From NCBI RefSeq assembly GCF_014212495.1, contig NZ_JACKZC010000001.1, positions 496,001 to 560,000 on the forward strand: 64,000 bases of DNA, written 5' to 3'. The notes beneath the pieces were generated by a model. That model made no database searches. It was not told where the DNA came from and was given only the letters and a program-made list of their open reading frames with translations. Origin of the DNA: Pontibacter sp. Tf4. Lineage in GTDB: Bacteria; Bacteroidota; Bacteroidia; Cytophagales; Hymenobacteraceae. The translations under genes and the position numbers were made by a program. Shown here piece after piece: positions 10,301 through 18,103 of this stretch; the stretch's first letter is position 1; each line of letters opens with the position of its first letter.

Positions 10301-11143
10301 GGGCGGGCCGTTTTCAGAGCGGTTGTTACCCGACGACTTTACGATCAGGTAATAAGGGGCATCGAACGCGATCTTATCCCAGGCAGAAGCGCCGCTGTCG
10401 TAATAACCGAATTTATAGTCTTCGGTGGTGCTCACGTCGGGGTGTCCCCACCACTCCCAATACGGGTCGGTTGCAGTTCCTTTTTTATCTGGATTGTAGC
10501 GCCAGCCACTGATAGAGCCGTACGAGTGGTTAGATACCAGCAGGCCTGCGGCAGCACTTGCCATTTCCGAAACGTCGCCGTTAAAATCATAGGCCATCAG
10601 CATTTTGTTTCCAAAAGCCATGCCCTTGGCAGACGGATTTACGCCCGACGCCATCATGGTTCCCGCTACGTGGGTAGCGTGGTCGTCGTTAGAAGATGGA
10701 TTGTCTTTCTGGGTTACACGGCCTTTAAGTTCCTGGTGTGTCTGGCGCACACGGCCACCATCCCATACGCCAAGCTTGTTGGTTACGGCGGCACCTGCCC
10801 CACTTAAGGCAAGCCCTAAGGATCCACCGGCCCATACCTGGTCGGTGCCTACTGTAGCGGCTGCACGTGTGTTGTTATAGGTAATGTAGTAGATGGGCAT
10901 TCCCTGGGCATCGATGCCCTGCAACGAGATGCGGCTTCCGTCGGAGAAAGTTTTTTCTATTACCCAGTCGTTCTTTTTGGCCAGTTTAAGGGCCTTATTT
11001 CTACTGGCTTTATAATCTTTTGCTACCGCCGAAGCAAATCTGCTTAACTCCTGTTTGTTTGCCCGCAGTTCGGTCCGCTGGGCAAATGCCGTGGTGCTCG
11101 CTGTCAGGCCAAGTACAGCGAGCCAAAGGCTCCATCTTCTCAT
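7373..11143 (-). CDS. subtilisin-like S8 protease with T9SS type A sorting domain
   Basis: A 1256-residue secreted serine protease. A signal peptide (residues 1-21, ending TAFA) is followed by a short propeptide region. The S8 catalytic domain spans about 110-450, with the complete triad Asp128 (LGVWDGG), His155 (DDHATHVAGT) and Ser387 (SGTSMSSP). A GEVED-type domain lies at about 640-740 (KVFIDWNANGSFADANE), followed by Ig-like and adhesion-type modules. The C-terminal T9SS sorting domain (starting YPNPSAGEFTLKG, ending VVKRLVIQH) directs export across the outer membrane and surface attachment or release. All catalytic residues are present, so it should be active. Transcribed alone, opposite to the DUF5916 gene. 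Confidence 0.95.
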   Translation of the reverse strand: MRRWSLWLAVLGLTASTTAFAQRTELRANKQELSRFASAVAKDYKASRNKALKLAKKNDWVIEKTFSDGSRISLQGIDAQGMPIYYITYNNTRAAATVGTDQVWAGGSLGLALSGAGAAVTNKLGVWDGGRVRQTHQELKGRVTQKDNPSSNDDHATHVAGTMMASGVNPSAKGMAFGNKMLMAYDFNGDVSEMASAAAGLLVSNHSYGSISGWRYNPDKKGTATDPYWEWWGHPDVSTTEDYKFGYYDSGASAWDKIAFDAPYYLIVKSSGNNRSENGPPVGQPFYRRTKSGSFDLVAARPADMSSNDGYDIISTSGTAKNILTVGAVNPIPAGYSSPTDVQISTFSSWGPTDDGRIKPDIVGNGVQVMSSVATGDDSYGIFSGTSMSSPNVSGSLLLLQEHYANLMNGNVMRAATLKGLAIHTADEAGTSVGPDYIYGWGLLNMGRAATLISEFKRGSNPIYKHLLEERQLAQDQTQTIDVVASGAGPLKVTIAWTDPEAAVISSLSSVLNNRTPRLVNDLDVQVLHNGKTYQAWTLNPANPAAAAVPGNNTLDNVEQVYIANAVPGETYSIKVSHKGFLAKGPQAFSMLASGVGGNVYCTSVPTSDQGTYIQSIAINNAPLSPARAAGCAAYTNYTEHMFAIEPAQSKTITIQPATCTTQAPKIAKVFIDWNANGSFADANELVAVSGVVTDNTAITATITAPDGMALDHKVRMRVILAETTDAATISPCGNYSAGETQDYVVQLAKPARELATLSVEPVNELVCANPSQAVRVKIRNNGAAEQSNIPVKVTVLKNGASFTQLSGTYRGILLPSRTAELVLTSFATEAGATYTITAEVLLPNDVVAGNNKASYTLAVSQGNAAPQASIFRCGHDPNYSFVGSGNGTVFWYKSATDTSPVAAGNELLVPEAKVSTTMYAALNDLDLNVGIKTKSALNSGGYNQFTPDVFVKTHAPVIMESARLYIGNSGKITFTVYNKDNVEVSKRVLDVTATRNVPLPGNIPDDPNDKGEVYFLGLELPAAGDYRIAISYDNDATIYRNNQSQVVYPMGVNGVFTITGNSASPDSDTYYYYFYDLKVKALGCKSERVAVQVKGAEPLAQPVITRTGHTLYSSAAEGNQWYLNGQAIPDATGKEYTPTKSGDYSVVVGKDGCVSENAQAFTFDYEEGLPLGKEFIVYPNPSAGEFTLKGEVAHEDVVTFTVYDMLGHELRKGDVSNFNGIYKAQIDLSGAASGMYLLRIYKNNDVVVKRLVIQH

Positions 11144-11269
11144 AAAAGGTAAAAGTTGTAGTTGTATGCTTCTAAATTACATTAAAAAGCTTTATAAAGC
11201 CAAAGTCGTTCCGGATTAGGTATAATTTATTATTTGGAGTTATAACATTGAAAACCAGCAAGGCAGAAA

Positions 11270-11303
11270 CAAAAAAGCACCGACGCTGGCCGGTGCTTTT
11301 TAT
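11270..11303 (-). terminator. terminator downstream of hemB
   Basis: The stem AGCACCG / CGGTGCT with A/T tracts on both sides lies 20 bp past the hemB stop codon. On the minus strand it ends in a T-run. Confidence 0.8.
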
Positions 11304-11323
11304 AGTTCAATATTTAAATCAGT

Positions 11324-12298
11324 TTATCTGCGGATAAGCTGGGCGTATTCCTTAGCAAAATAGGTCAGGATCACATCGGCGCCCGCACGTTTAATGCTGG
11401 TCAGTACTTCTACCATTGCTTTTTCGCCGTCTATCCAGCCGTTTTGGGCAGCTGCTTTTACCATGGCGTATTCGCCGCTGATGTTGTAGGCCGCAATCGG
11501 TAAATTGGAGTTATCGCGCAGCAACTTAATTACGTCCAGGTAAGCCAGGGCAGGTTTAACCATCAGGAAGTCTGCCCCTTCGGCCGTGTCCAGTTCGGCT
11601 TCTATCAGGGCTTCGCGGCTGTTGGCAAAGTTCATCTGGTAGGTTTTCTTGTCGCCTTTTTTAGGAGCCGAGTCCAGGGCATCGCGGAATGGGCCGTAGA
11701 ACGAGCTGGCATACTTGGCAGTGTAGCTCATGATACCTGTTTTCTGGAAGCCGTTCTCGTCCAGCACTTTGCGGATGTGTGCCACGCGGCCATCCATCAT
11801 ATCTGAAGGACCAACTATATCGGCACCGGCCTGCGCCTGTACCAGCGCCATTTTGCCTAATACTTCCAGTGTTTCATCGTTCAGGATTTCGCCATTCTCT
11901 ACAATGCCATCGTGGCCATCCGAACTATAAGGGTCCAGGGCAACGTCGGTCATCAGCACTACATCCGGGAAATTCTTTTTGATCTCGCGGATCGCTCTCG
12001 GGAACAGGCCTTCGGGGTTATAGCTTTCGGTGGCGGTTCTGTCTTTTAACTGTTCTGGTATGCTGGCAAATGGGGCAAAAGCCTTTATGCCAAGCTCCAC
12101 GCAGCTGTTCACTTCTTCTAAAAGGGTATCGATGGAGTAGCGGTTGATGCCCGGCATGGAGTGGATGCCTGCTTTCTGGTTCTGGCCTTCGATGATAAAT
12201 AGGGGAAAAATGAAGTCGTTCAGTCCCAGGGTAGTCTCGGCTACCATGTTCCGGATAACTTCGCTTTGTCGGTTACGACGCGGTCTTCTGGTTATCAT
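11324..12298 (-). CDS. hemB: porphobilinogen synthase (delta-aminolevulinic acid dehydratase)
   Basis: Condenses two 5-aminolevulinate molecules to porphobilinogen in haem synthesis. The length of 324 residues is typical. Both active-site lysines are visible: one in TAKYASSFYGPFRDA and the Schiff-base Lys in ADFLMVKPALAYLD. The segment DVALDPYSSDGHDG at the metal site lacks the Cys cluster of zinc-type enzymes, pointing to a Mg-type HemB. It stands alone with its own terminator. A minus-strand TACCTTTG (12343-12350) about 45 bp upstream could be its -7 box. Confidence 0.96.
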   Translation of the reverse strand: MITRRPRRNRQSEVIRNMVAETTLGLNDFIFPLFIIEGQNQKAGIHSMPGINRYSIDTLLEEVNSCVELGIKAFAPFASIPEQLKDRTATESYNPEGLFPRAIREIKKNFPDVVLMTDVALDPYSSDGHDGIVENGEILNDETLEVLGKMALVQAQAGADIVGPSDMMDGRVAHIRKVLDENGFQKTGIMSYTAKYASSFYGPFRDALDSAPKKGDKKTYQMNFANSREALIEAELDTAEGADFLMVKPALAYLDVIKLLRDNSNLPIAAYNISGEYAMVKAAAQNGWIDGEKAMVEVLTSIKRAGADVILTYFAKEYAQLIRR

Positions 12299-12435
12299 AT
12301 CTATATCTGAAAAATATAAAAAGCTTGTAAATCAAGGTGCTGCAAAGGTACGAGTTAAATGCTGATTGTTGAATTGTTAAATTGTTTTAATCCTGCTGCA
12401 GTACAAAAAACAAGGATTGGCAACCGTTTGTTCAT

Positions 12436-12475
12436 AAACTATAAAAGCGACACCGTAGCGCCGCTTTTATAGTTT
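12436..12475 (-). terminator. terminator downstream of the rhomboid gene
   Basis: AAACTATAAAAGCG pairs with CGCTTTTATAGTTT over a 12-base loop. The stem itself carries two inverted copies of the AACTATA heptamer that is so abundant in this window. Confidence 0.8.
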
Positions 12476-12480
12476 ATTGG

Positions 12481-14082
12481 TCAGGCCGAAATCATTTCTT
12501 CAGGTTCTTCTTCGGCAACTTCATCATCTAACTGGCCATAGATAGAAATGTAGTAGCCAAAACCAAGTATAATTCCGGTCATAAGGCCACCTATATGCGC
12601 TGCATTATCAATACCACCAGTAAGTCCCATCGCTAAATTTATAGCTATAAAAATTCCGGCACTGATCAGAAGCGACTTATTAATGCTTTTATGGAATACT
12701 TTAGTGATCAAAAGCACCAAAAGGAATCCGTATAAACCAAATATGGCTCCTGATGCACCGATACTGACAGTTGCACTGTACCACATAATACTGGCCAGGC
12801 TTGCCATTATTCCTGATAGCAGATAAAGGAACGTGAACTTATACTTGCCTAACATAGCTTCTAACAAAGGAGCCACAAAAAGCAGCGCAACTATATTCAT
12901 AAGCAGGTGCATCAAACCACCATGCAAGAAAATATTCGTCAGCAAACGCCACCATTCTCCGTCGGTAACTACCGCCGGACGCATATTTCCTCCCCAGTTA
13001 TATAGGTCATAGCTCTCAAAAGAAATAAAGCCTAACCCTGCTATAACCATACAGGCAAACACCAGGACGTTTACAATTAACAAGACCGGTGTTATCAGAT
13101 AACCTTCTTTAGGTGTGAAAATATCGATAAGATCTTTTAGCTCGTTGTCTTTTAGCTTCTTGCCTTTTTGGTGAAGGCGCACTGCAGGCATGTTTAACCC
13201 GGGTATTGAAATCATGAGTAACCATACTGCGGAGATAATTCCCAATGTAGTGAAGAACCAGAAAAGCTTGCTGCCATTGCGTGCTGCGTAGGGCTCGTGT
13301 ACCGCTACCAGTATTACCGGCTCCTCAGTTGAAGCTGATCTATAGTTTGACTGTTCAATTGCTTGCTTGTACTTGTCCAGATCATAGCTGCTGCCAATTC
13401 GGTCAAGGTATTTAAACTGGTGTAGATCTGTTGTTACAAACTTCTGCCAGGTATCTTTCATAAACTCCTGGTAGGCAGCTTCTTTTTCTCCGGGGGATAA
13501 CCTGTTGCTGACTTTCTTGGAAAAGTTTATGCCCAGCCAAGCCTTGACAGGAGTAGCGTATGATGTGTCAGCTTGTGAGTCAATAATAGGTAAAACAACA
13601 TGTAAATAAAAGATCAGATCGTTGTTGTGTTTTCCGCTTGTCTCTGATGATGAGTAAGGTATGTATCTTTTCTTATCAATATGGTAATTCTGCAGACTGT
13701 AGTACTTTGACTTACTCTGCAGGCTTAAGTCTGATATGTTGTGCAGCTCTGTTAAGCTTCCTGTTGCTGTAATAATATATTTCTGGGCTATTATTACAGG
13801 TATCGATAATGCTATCCAGGCAATAAGCAAAAATAAAGTAGGCAGATCGCCGGTTTTGGTTTTTAAACGGAGCATTTTCAGGCGCTTACGCAGGAACAGG
13901 AATACAAAAAGGCCTGTGAAAACAACTGGTAAACCAAAATGGATAGTGACTTCGTGTAATGTTATCAGTTCTGCTTTAATGATCAGTAACCAATGCAGAA
14001 ACGTGTAGATACAGGTAAAACCAATTGCCCAGCAGATGAAAGGGAGAAAAAGTAAGCGAAGCTTAAGTAAAAAGTTTGTCAT
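12481..14082 (-). CDS. rhomboid family intramembrane serine protease
   Basis: A polytopic membrane protein of 533 residues. The N-terminal half has two or three membrane helices (about 10-37, 45-65, 82-102) and a soluble, mostly extracytoplasmic region (about 110-275). The C-terminal half is a six-helix rhomboid core. The nucleophile is in the GASGAIFGLYG motif and the catalytic His in NAAHIGGLMTG, so the Ser-His dyad is complete. Rhomboids cleave transmembrane substrates within the bilayer; the substrate here is unknown. The long N-terminal extension is unlike GlpG-type enzymes. Single gene with its own terminator. Confidence 0.9.
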   Translation of the reverse strand: MTNFLLKLRLLFLPFICWAIGFTCIYTFLHWLLIIKAELITLHEVTIHFGLPVVFTGLFVFLFLRKRLKMLRLKTKTGDLPTLFLLIAWIALSIPVIIAQKYIITATGSLTELHNISDLSLQSKSKYYSLQNYHIDKKRYIPYSSSETSGKHNNDLIFYLHVVLPIIDSQADTSYATPVKAWLGINFSKKVSNRLSPGEKEAAYQEFMKDTWQKFVTTDLHQFKYLDRIGSSYDLDKYKQAIEQSNYRSASTEEPVILVAVHEPYAARNGSKLFWFFTTLGIISAVWLLMISIPGLNMPAVRLHQKGKKLKDNELKDLIDIFTPKEGYLITPVLLIVNVLVFACMVIAGLGFISFESYDLYNWGGNMRPAVVTDGEWWRLLTNIFLHGGLMHLLMNIVALLFVAPLLEAMLGKYKFTFLYLLSGIMASLASIMWYSATVSIGASGAIFGLYGFLLVLLITKVFHKSINKSLLISAGIFIAINLAMGLTGGIDNAAHIGGLMTGIILGFGYYISIYGQLDDEVAEEEPEEMISA

Positions 14083-14140
14083 TATAGCATAATAAGTTGT
14101 GTAAAGCTTAGCAATTTACTTGTTTCCGAAACGAGTACAA

Positions 14141-14170
14141 AAAAAGGCGATGTTTACACACCGCCTTTCT
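14141..14170 (-). terminator. terminator downstream of rocD
   Basis: AAAGGCG(A)TG pairs with CA(C)CGCCTTT. On the minus strand the stem is followed by a run of T residues (complement of AAAAAA at 14139-14145). Confidence 0.75.
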
Positions 14171-14193
14171 ATAGTTTATAGTTTTATAGTTGC

Positions 14194-15435
14194 TTAAAAG
14201 CTCAGCAACACCGATTCTATAATATCGCAGCACTCATTTAATTGCTCTTCTGTAATAACCAGTGGCGGGGCAAAACGGATGATGTCGCCGTGGGTTGGTT
14301 TGGCCAGTAGGCCTTTATTCATTAACTCCACACAAACATCCCAGGCAGTGCGGCCATCTACAGTCGGTTCAATTACCACCGCATTCAACAAACCACGACC
14401 ACGAACTATAGTTACCAGTTCCGGGCGCTGCACTTTTATCTGGTTCATACGCTCCCGGAAGATGTGGCCCAGGCACATGGCATTGTCGGTCAGGTTTTCG
14501 TCTTTTACTACTTCAAGGGCGGCAATGGCCACGGCTGCAGCTAATGGGTTACCGCCAAACGTAGAACCGTGCTCGCCAGGCTGTATGCACAGCATAATAT
14601 CGTCGTTGGCCAGCACACACGATACCGGCAACACTCCACCCGATAAAGCTTTACCAAGTATCAGTATGTCGGCTTTTACATCATCATAATAACCAGCCAG
14701 CAGCTTGCCGGTGCGGGCAATACCAGTCTGTATTTCGTCGGTAATAAATAGCACGTCATACTCCTTGCAAAGCGCGTGGCACTTGGCCAGGTAACCTTCG
14801 TCGGGTACCATTACACCGGCTTCGCCTTGTATCGGCTCTACTAAAAATCCACACACATTCGGGTTCTCTTTCAGGGCCAGTTCGAGGGCATCAGTATCGT
14901 TGTAAGGTATTACCTTGTAGCCCGGCATGTAGGGGCCGAAGCCTTTGGTAGAATCCGGGTCGGTAGAGAAAGAGATGATGCCGGTGGTACGACCATGGAA
15001 GTTATGCTCCACCACAATGATCTCAGCGGAGTTTGGAGCAAGGCCCTTTTTGGTATAACCCCATTTGCGCGCCAGTTTAATGGCCGTTTCCACAGCTTCG
15101 GCACCCGAGTTCATGTAAAGCGCTTTGTCGTAACCAAAGAACTCACAGATATATTTCTCAGCCACACCCAGCTTGTCGTTGTAAAACGCCCTGGATGTAA
15201 GCGTAAGCTGCTGTGCCTGCTCGGTCAGGGCATTAATGATGCGCGGGTGGCAGTGGCCCTGGTTCACGGCACTATAGGCCGACAGAAAATCATAGTAATG
15301 CTTGCCTTCTACATCCCAAAGGTGCACGCCTTCGCCGCGGTTAAGCACTACAGGCAGTGGGTGGTAGTTATGAGCACCATATTTATGCTCGATATCGATA
15401 GCTTCCTGGCTCGAAGAAATGGTCTGTGTGTTCAT
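14194..15435 (-). CDS. rocD: ornithine--oxo-acid transaminase
   Basis: A PLP-dependent class III aminotransferase of 413 residues that converts ornithine and 2-oxoglutarate to glutamate semialdehyde and glutamate, linking arginine and proline metabolism. Diagnostic motifs are [18 protein letters not shown] at the N-terminus, [14 protein letters not shown] and the PLP lysine in [16 protein letters not shown] chose the ATG at 15435 ([10 protein letters not shown]): the reading frame stays open 35 codons further upstream, but that extension does not look like family sequence. The gene is divergent from the DUF5522 gene. Confidence 0.93.
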   Translation of the reverse strand: MNTQTISSSQEAIDIEHKYGAHNYHPLPVVLNRGEGVHLWDVEGKHYYDFLSAYSAVNQGHCHPRIINALTEQAQQLTLTSRAFYNDKLGVAEKYICEFFGYDKALYMNSGAEAVETAIKLARKWGYTKKGLAPNSAEIIVVEHNFHGRTTGIISFSTDPDSTKGFGPYMPGYKVIPYNDTDALELALKENPNVCGFLVEPIQGEAGVMVPDEGYLAKCHALCKEYDVLFITDEIQTGIARTGKLLAGYYDDVKADILILGKALSGGVLPVSCVLANDDIMLCIQPGEHGSTFGGNPLAAAVAIAALEVVKDENLTDNAMCLGHIFRERMNQIKVQRPELVTIVRGRGLLNAVVIEPTVDGRTAWDVCVELMNKGLLAKPTHGDIIRFAPPLVITEEQLNECCDIIESVLLSF

Positions 15436-15574
15436 AGTTTTTAACGTAAGCTCTGATATTAGGCGCAGGTATACCTTTGCCACTATACTTTTACATAAAA
15501 TATAGTTTATAGTTGTAAATGTAGCAAAAGCCCGCCTCAAACAAAACCGGAGCGCAGTACTGGTAAGTATTAAT

Positions 15575-15605
15575 TTGGCGAATGCAGCTTATTTGCAGAT
15601 ATTTG
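15575..15605 (+). promoter_or_regulatory. promoter of the DUF5522 gene
   Basis: TTG (15575-15577), 20 bp, then GATATTTG (15598-15605), which fits TAnnTTTG at 7 of 8 positions. The -7 box lies inside the longest possible ORF and only 7 nt before the ATG at 15612. The same 19-nt core TTTGCAGATATTTGCACCC recurs upstream of rpmB. Confidence 0.6.
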
Positions 15606-15611
15606 CACCCG

Positions 15612-15779
15612 ATGCAGCCGCTGAAAGAAGGAGAGGACTATTACCTGAACGAGCAGGGCCTGATGGTTTTTACGGCAAAGTACCACTTAAAACGCGGCTA
15701 TTGCTGCCAGAGTGGTTGCCGCCATTGCCCGTATGGTTTTAAAAAGAAGCAGGCTGCACAGCAGAATAAACGCGGTTAA
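15612..15779 (+). CDS. DUF5522 domain protein
   Basis: A small Cys-rich protein (55 residues from ATG 15612; 65 if the ATG at 15582 were used). It contains the family signature GYCCQSGCRHCPYGF, a compact Cys cluster that could bind a metal, and ends in a basic tail. The function is not known. I prefer the start at 15612 because a convincing promoter -7 element overlaps the upstream extension; this implies a leaderless or nearly leaderless mRNA. The gene lies just upstream of rpmB, which has a closely similar promoter. Confidence 0.75.
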   Translation: MQPLKEGEDYYLNEQGLMVFTAKYHLKRGYCCQSGCRHCPYGFKKKQAAQQNKRG

Positions 15780-15821
15780 CGCAGCGCCCAGGCAGTTTTA
15801 GTAAAAATGTTCGCTATGTTT

Positions 15822-15852
15822 TTGACATTGTGTATCATTTTGCAGATATTTG
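15822..15852 (+). promoter_or_regulatory. promoter of rpmB
   Basis: TTG (15822-15824), 20 bp, GATATTTG (15845-15852). The geometry and the -7 core are identical to the DUF5522 promoter; the shared 19-mer is at 15592-15610 and 15839-15857. The rpmB ATG is 36 bp downstream. Confidence 0.6.
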
Positions 15853-15887
15853 CACCCCTATTGAAATAATTTAGAAGATAATACAAG

Positions 15888-16127
15888 ATGGCACGAGTTT
15901 GCGACCTAACCGGTAAAAGACCTCAAGTAGGAAATAACGTATCACACGCTAACAATAAAACAAAGCGTAGATTCTATCCAAACCTTCAGAAGAAGCGTTT
16001 CTATGTACCTGAAGAAGATGCTTGGATCACACTTAAAGTTTCTACTTCAGCTCTGAGAACTATCAACAAGAATGGTATCTCAGCTGTACTTAAGAAAGCA
16101 GTAGAGCAAGGCTATATCCTGTACTAA
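15888..16127 (+). CDS. rpmB: 50S ribosomal protein L28
   Basis: 79 residues, starting [20 protein letters not shown] with the typical L28 motif and followed by a basic [17 protein letters not shown] segment. It is part of the large ribosomal subunit. Usually followed by rpmG in Bacteroidota, but here its stop codon overlaps the start of an aminopeptidase P gene by one base (TAATG). Confidence 0.97.
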   Translation: MARVCDLTGKRPQVGNNVSHANNKTKRRFYPNLQKKRFYVPEEDAWITLKVSTSALRTINKNGISAVLKKAVEQGYILY

Positions 16128-17536
16128 TGGCCGCCTTCCGGCTATGCGTGCTGCTGGTTTGGGCAACTATAACAGCTGCCACCGCACAGTCGCGCATCAC
16201 CCCGGACAAGCCATCTGATACTTTAGATAAAGAATTTCACCGGCAACGGAGAGAGCAACTGCGTAAGCAGTTACCAGCTCGCTCCGTTGCTGTTTTTTTT
16301 GCTGCGCCCGTTCGCAATCGCGCCAATGATGTAGACCACTACTATCATCAGGATCCCGATTTCTATTACCTGACCGGTTACACCGAGCCAAACGCGGTGC
16401 TTATAGTTTTTGCCGAGCCGCAAGCTATAGACGGCAAACAGATACACGACCTGCTGTTTGTGCAGCCCAACGACCCGCGTGCCGAGCAATGGAACGGCAG
16501 GCGCCTGGGCGTAGATGGTACCGCTACAGCTTTAGGCATTGCCGCACAACCCAACACCGCTTTCAAATCCTATCTTAACAAAGCCAACCTTACGCAGGTA
16601 TTTGCCAAACCGCTGCCCACCGATGTGCGCGACGACGAACGCGATGATGCTGATCTGTATAGTTTGTTGGAACAGTTTAAGGCTAAGAAAGCTCCAACCG
16701 ATGTAAAAGGCCTGGAAATAGTAATGGCCCAGCTACGGGAGCAGAAAACTCCGGAGGAACTGGAATTGCTGCGTAAAGCCATCACCATTTCGGCGCAGGG
16801 GCAGATAGAAGTGATGAAGGCCATGAAACCGGGCATGTCGGAGATGGAGTTGCAGGGCTTGCATGAGTTTGTGCATAATAAGTATGGCGCTCAGTTTGTA
16901 GGCTACCCATCTATAGTTGGGGCTGGTAACAATGGTTGTGTGCTGCATTACATCGAAAGTGCCAAACCAACTATAGCCAACAATGAACTGGTGCTGATGG
17001 ATGTGGGCGCAGAATACAAAGGCTACACCGCCGACGTTACCCGAACTATACCAGCCAATGGCAAATTCTCTCCGGAGCAAAAAGCCATTTACGAACTGGT
17101 GCTGAAGGCACAGGATGCCGCTTTTGCGCAGTGCAAAGTAGGCAACCAGTTTGGTGCACCTGGCCAGGCTGCGCAGGAAGTGATTGCCGAAGGCCTGGTG
17201 AAGCTGGGCATCATCAAAAACAAATCAGAAGCGCGCCGTTATTTCCCACACGGCACGTCGCATTATCTTGGCCTGGATGTACACGACCCCGGAACTTATG
17301 GCCCATTCAAACCCAACACTGTTATTACTGTAGAGCCCGGCATTTATATACCCGACGGCAGCCCTTGCGACAAAAAATGGTGGGGCATAGGCGTGCGCAT
17401 CGAAGACGATATCCTGATCACCGAAAAAGGCTGGGAAACCCTTTCTAAACTAGCGCCCCGCACCGTAGCCGACATTGAGCAAATGATGGCGCAACCTAGT
17501 GCGTTAGATGATTTTGTGCTTCCGGAGATAAAGTAG
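16127..17536 (+). CDS. pepP: Xaa-Pro aminopeptidase (aminopeptidase P), exported form
   Basis: An M24B metallopeptidase of 469 residues that removes N-terminal residues preceding proline. A hydrophobic N-terminus (about residues 1-21, ending TAATAQ) looks like a signal peptide, so a periplasmic location is likely. The AMP_N domain covers about 35-170. The pita-bread catalytic domain carries the dinuclear metal ligands: MDVGAEYKGYTADVTRT (two Asp), HGTSHYLGLDVHD (His), VEPGIYIPDG (Glu) and GVRIEDDILIT (Glu). The ATG overlaps the rpmB stop by one base. It sits between rpmB and rpmG, which are normally neighbours, so it appears to be inserted in a conserved cluster. Confidence 0.94.
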   Translation: MAAFRLCVLLVWATITAATAQSRITPDKPSDTLDKEFHRQRREQLRKQLPARSVAVFFAAPVRNRANDVDHYYHQDPDFYYLTGYTEPNAVLIVFAEPQAIDGKQIHDLLFVQPNDPRAEQWNGRRLGVDGTATALGIAAQPNTAFKSYLNKANLTQVFAKPLPTDVRDDERDDADLYSLLEQFKAKKAPTDVKGLEIVMAQLREQKTPEELELLRKAITISAQGQIEVMKAMKPGMSEMELQGLHEFVHNKYGAQFVGYPSIVGAGNNGCVLHYIESAKPTIANNELVLMDVGAEYKGYTADVTRTIPANGKFSPEQKAIYELVLKAQDAAFAQCKVGNQFGAPGQAAQEVIAEGLVKLGIIKNKSEARRYFPHGTSHYLGLDVHDPGTYGPFKPNTVITVEPGIYIPDGSPCDKKWWGIGVRIEDDILITEKGWETLSKLAPRTVADIEQMMAQPSALDDFVLPEIK

Positions 17537-17590
17537 TAAGCTTATTCAACTTATCTACCGATGAACTTTACAATAAAATTTATAGTTTGT

Positions 17591-17621
17591 TTGTAGTTAA
17601 GAATTTAAGATTCTATATTTG
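17591..17621 (+). promoter_or_regulatory. promoter of rpmG
   Basis: TTG (17591-17593), 20 bp, TATATTTG (17614-17621), a perfect TAnnTTTG element. It lies 29 bp upstream of the rpmG ATG and restarts transcription after pepP. Confidence 0.65.
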
Positions 17622-17649
17622 CAGTCCCAAATAAAAAATTACTAGAGAG

Positions 17650-17838
17650 ATGGCTAAAAAAGCAAAAGGTAATAGAATCCAGGTTATTATGGAATGCACA
17701 GAGCACAAAGCTACTGGCCTGCCTGGAACTTCAAGGTACATCACTACCAAAAACAGAAAGAATACGGCTGAGCGTTTAGAGCTTAAGAAGTATAACCCGG
17801 TGTTGAAAAAAGTAACTGTACATAAAGAAATTAAATAA
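17650..17838 (+). CDS. rpmG: 50S ribosomal protein L33
   Basis: 62 residues with the L33 pattern ([34 protein letters not shown]). Only one Cys remains, so this is the zinc-free form of L33. It forms an operon with the DUF4295 gene, 2 bp downstream. Confidence 0.95.
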   Translation: MAKKAKGNRIQVIMECTEHKATGLPGTSRYITTKNRKNTAERLELKKYNPVLKKVTVHKEIK

Positions 17839-17840
17839 CC

Positions 17841-17993
17841 ATGGCTAAGAAGGTAGTTGCAACCCTAAAGACCGCCACAGGTAAAGACTGGGCAAAAGTG
17901 ATCAAAGCCGTTAAGTCGCCAAAAACTGGTGCTTATAGCTTTAAAGAAGAAATGGTTCCTGTTGATAAAGTGCAGGAAGTTCTTGCAAAGTAA
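17841..17993 (+). CDS. DUF4295 domain protein (small ribosome-cluster protein)
   Basis: A 50-residue basic protein starting MAKKVVATLKTATGKDWAKV. DUF4295 proteins are almost always encoded between rpmG and ftsY in Bacteroidota, exactly as here, and are suspected ribosome-associated proteins. Starts 2 bp after rpmG and ends at TAA 17991-17993, before a terminator. Confidence 0.9.
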   Translation: MAKKVVATLKTATGKDWAKVIKAVKSPKTGAYSFKEEMVPVDKVQEVLAK

Positions 17994-18031
17994 TACAAGC
18001 CTACTCTACTATTTAGATAGATAACACGAAG

Positions 18032-18057
18032 AAGTCCCTGCATTGGGACTTTTTTAG
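18032..18057 (+). terminator. terminator after rpmG-DUF4295
   Basis: AAGTCCC / GGGACTT over a 6-base loop followed by TTTTTT. Confidence 0.85.
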
Positions 18058-18103
18058 TATATTACCGTTTCATCGCAAAAGCTTACCCAACAACTATAGC
18101 AGC

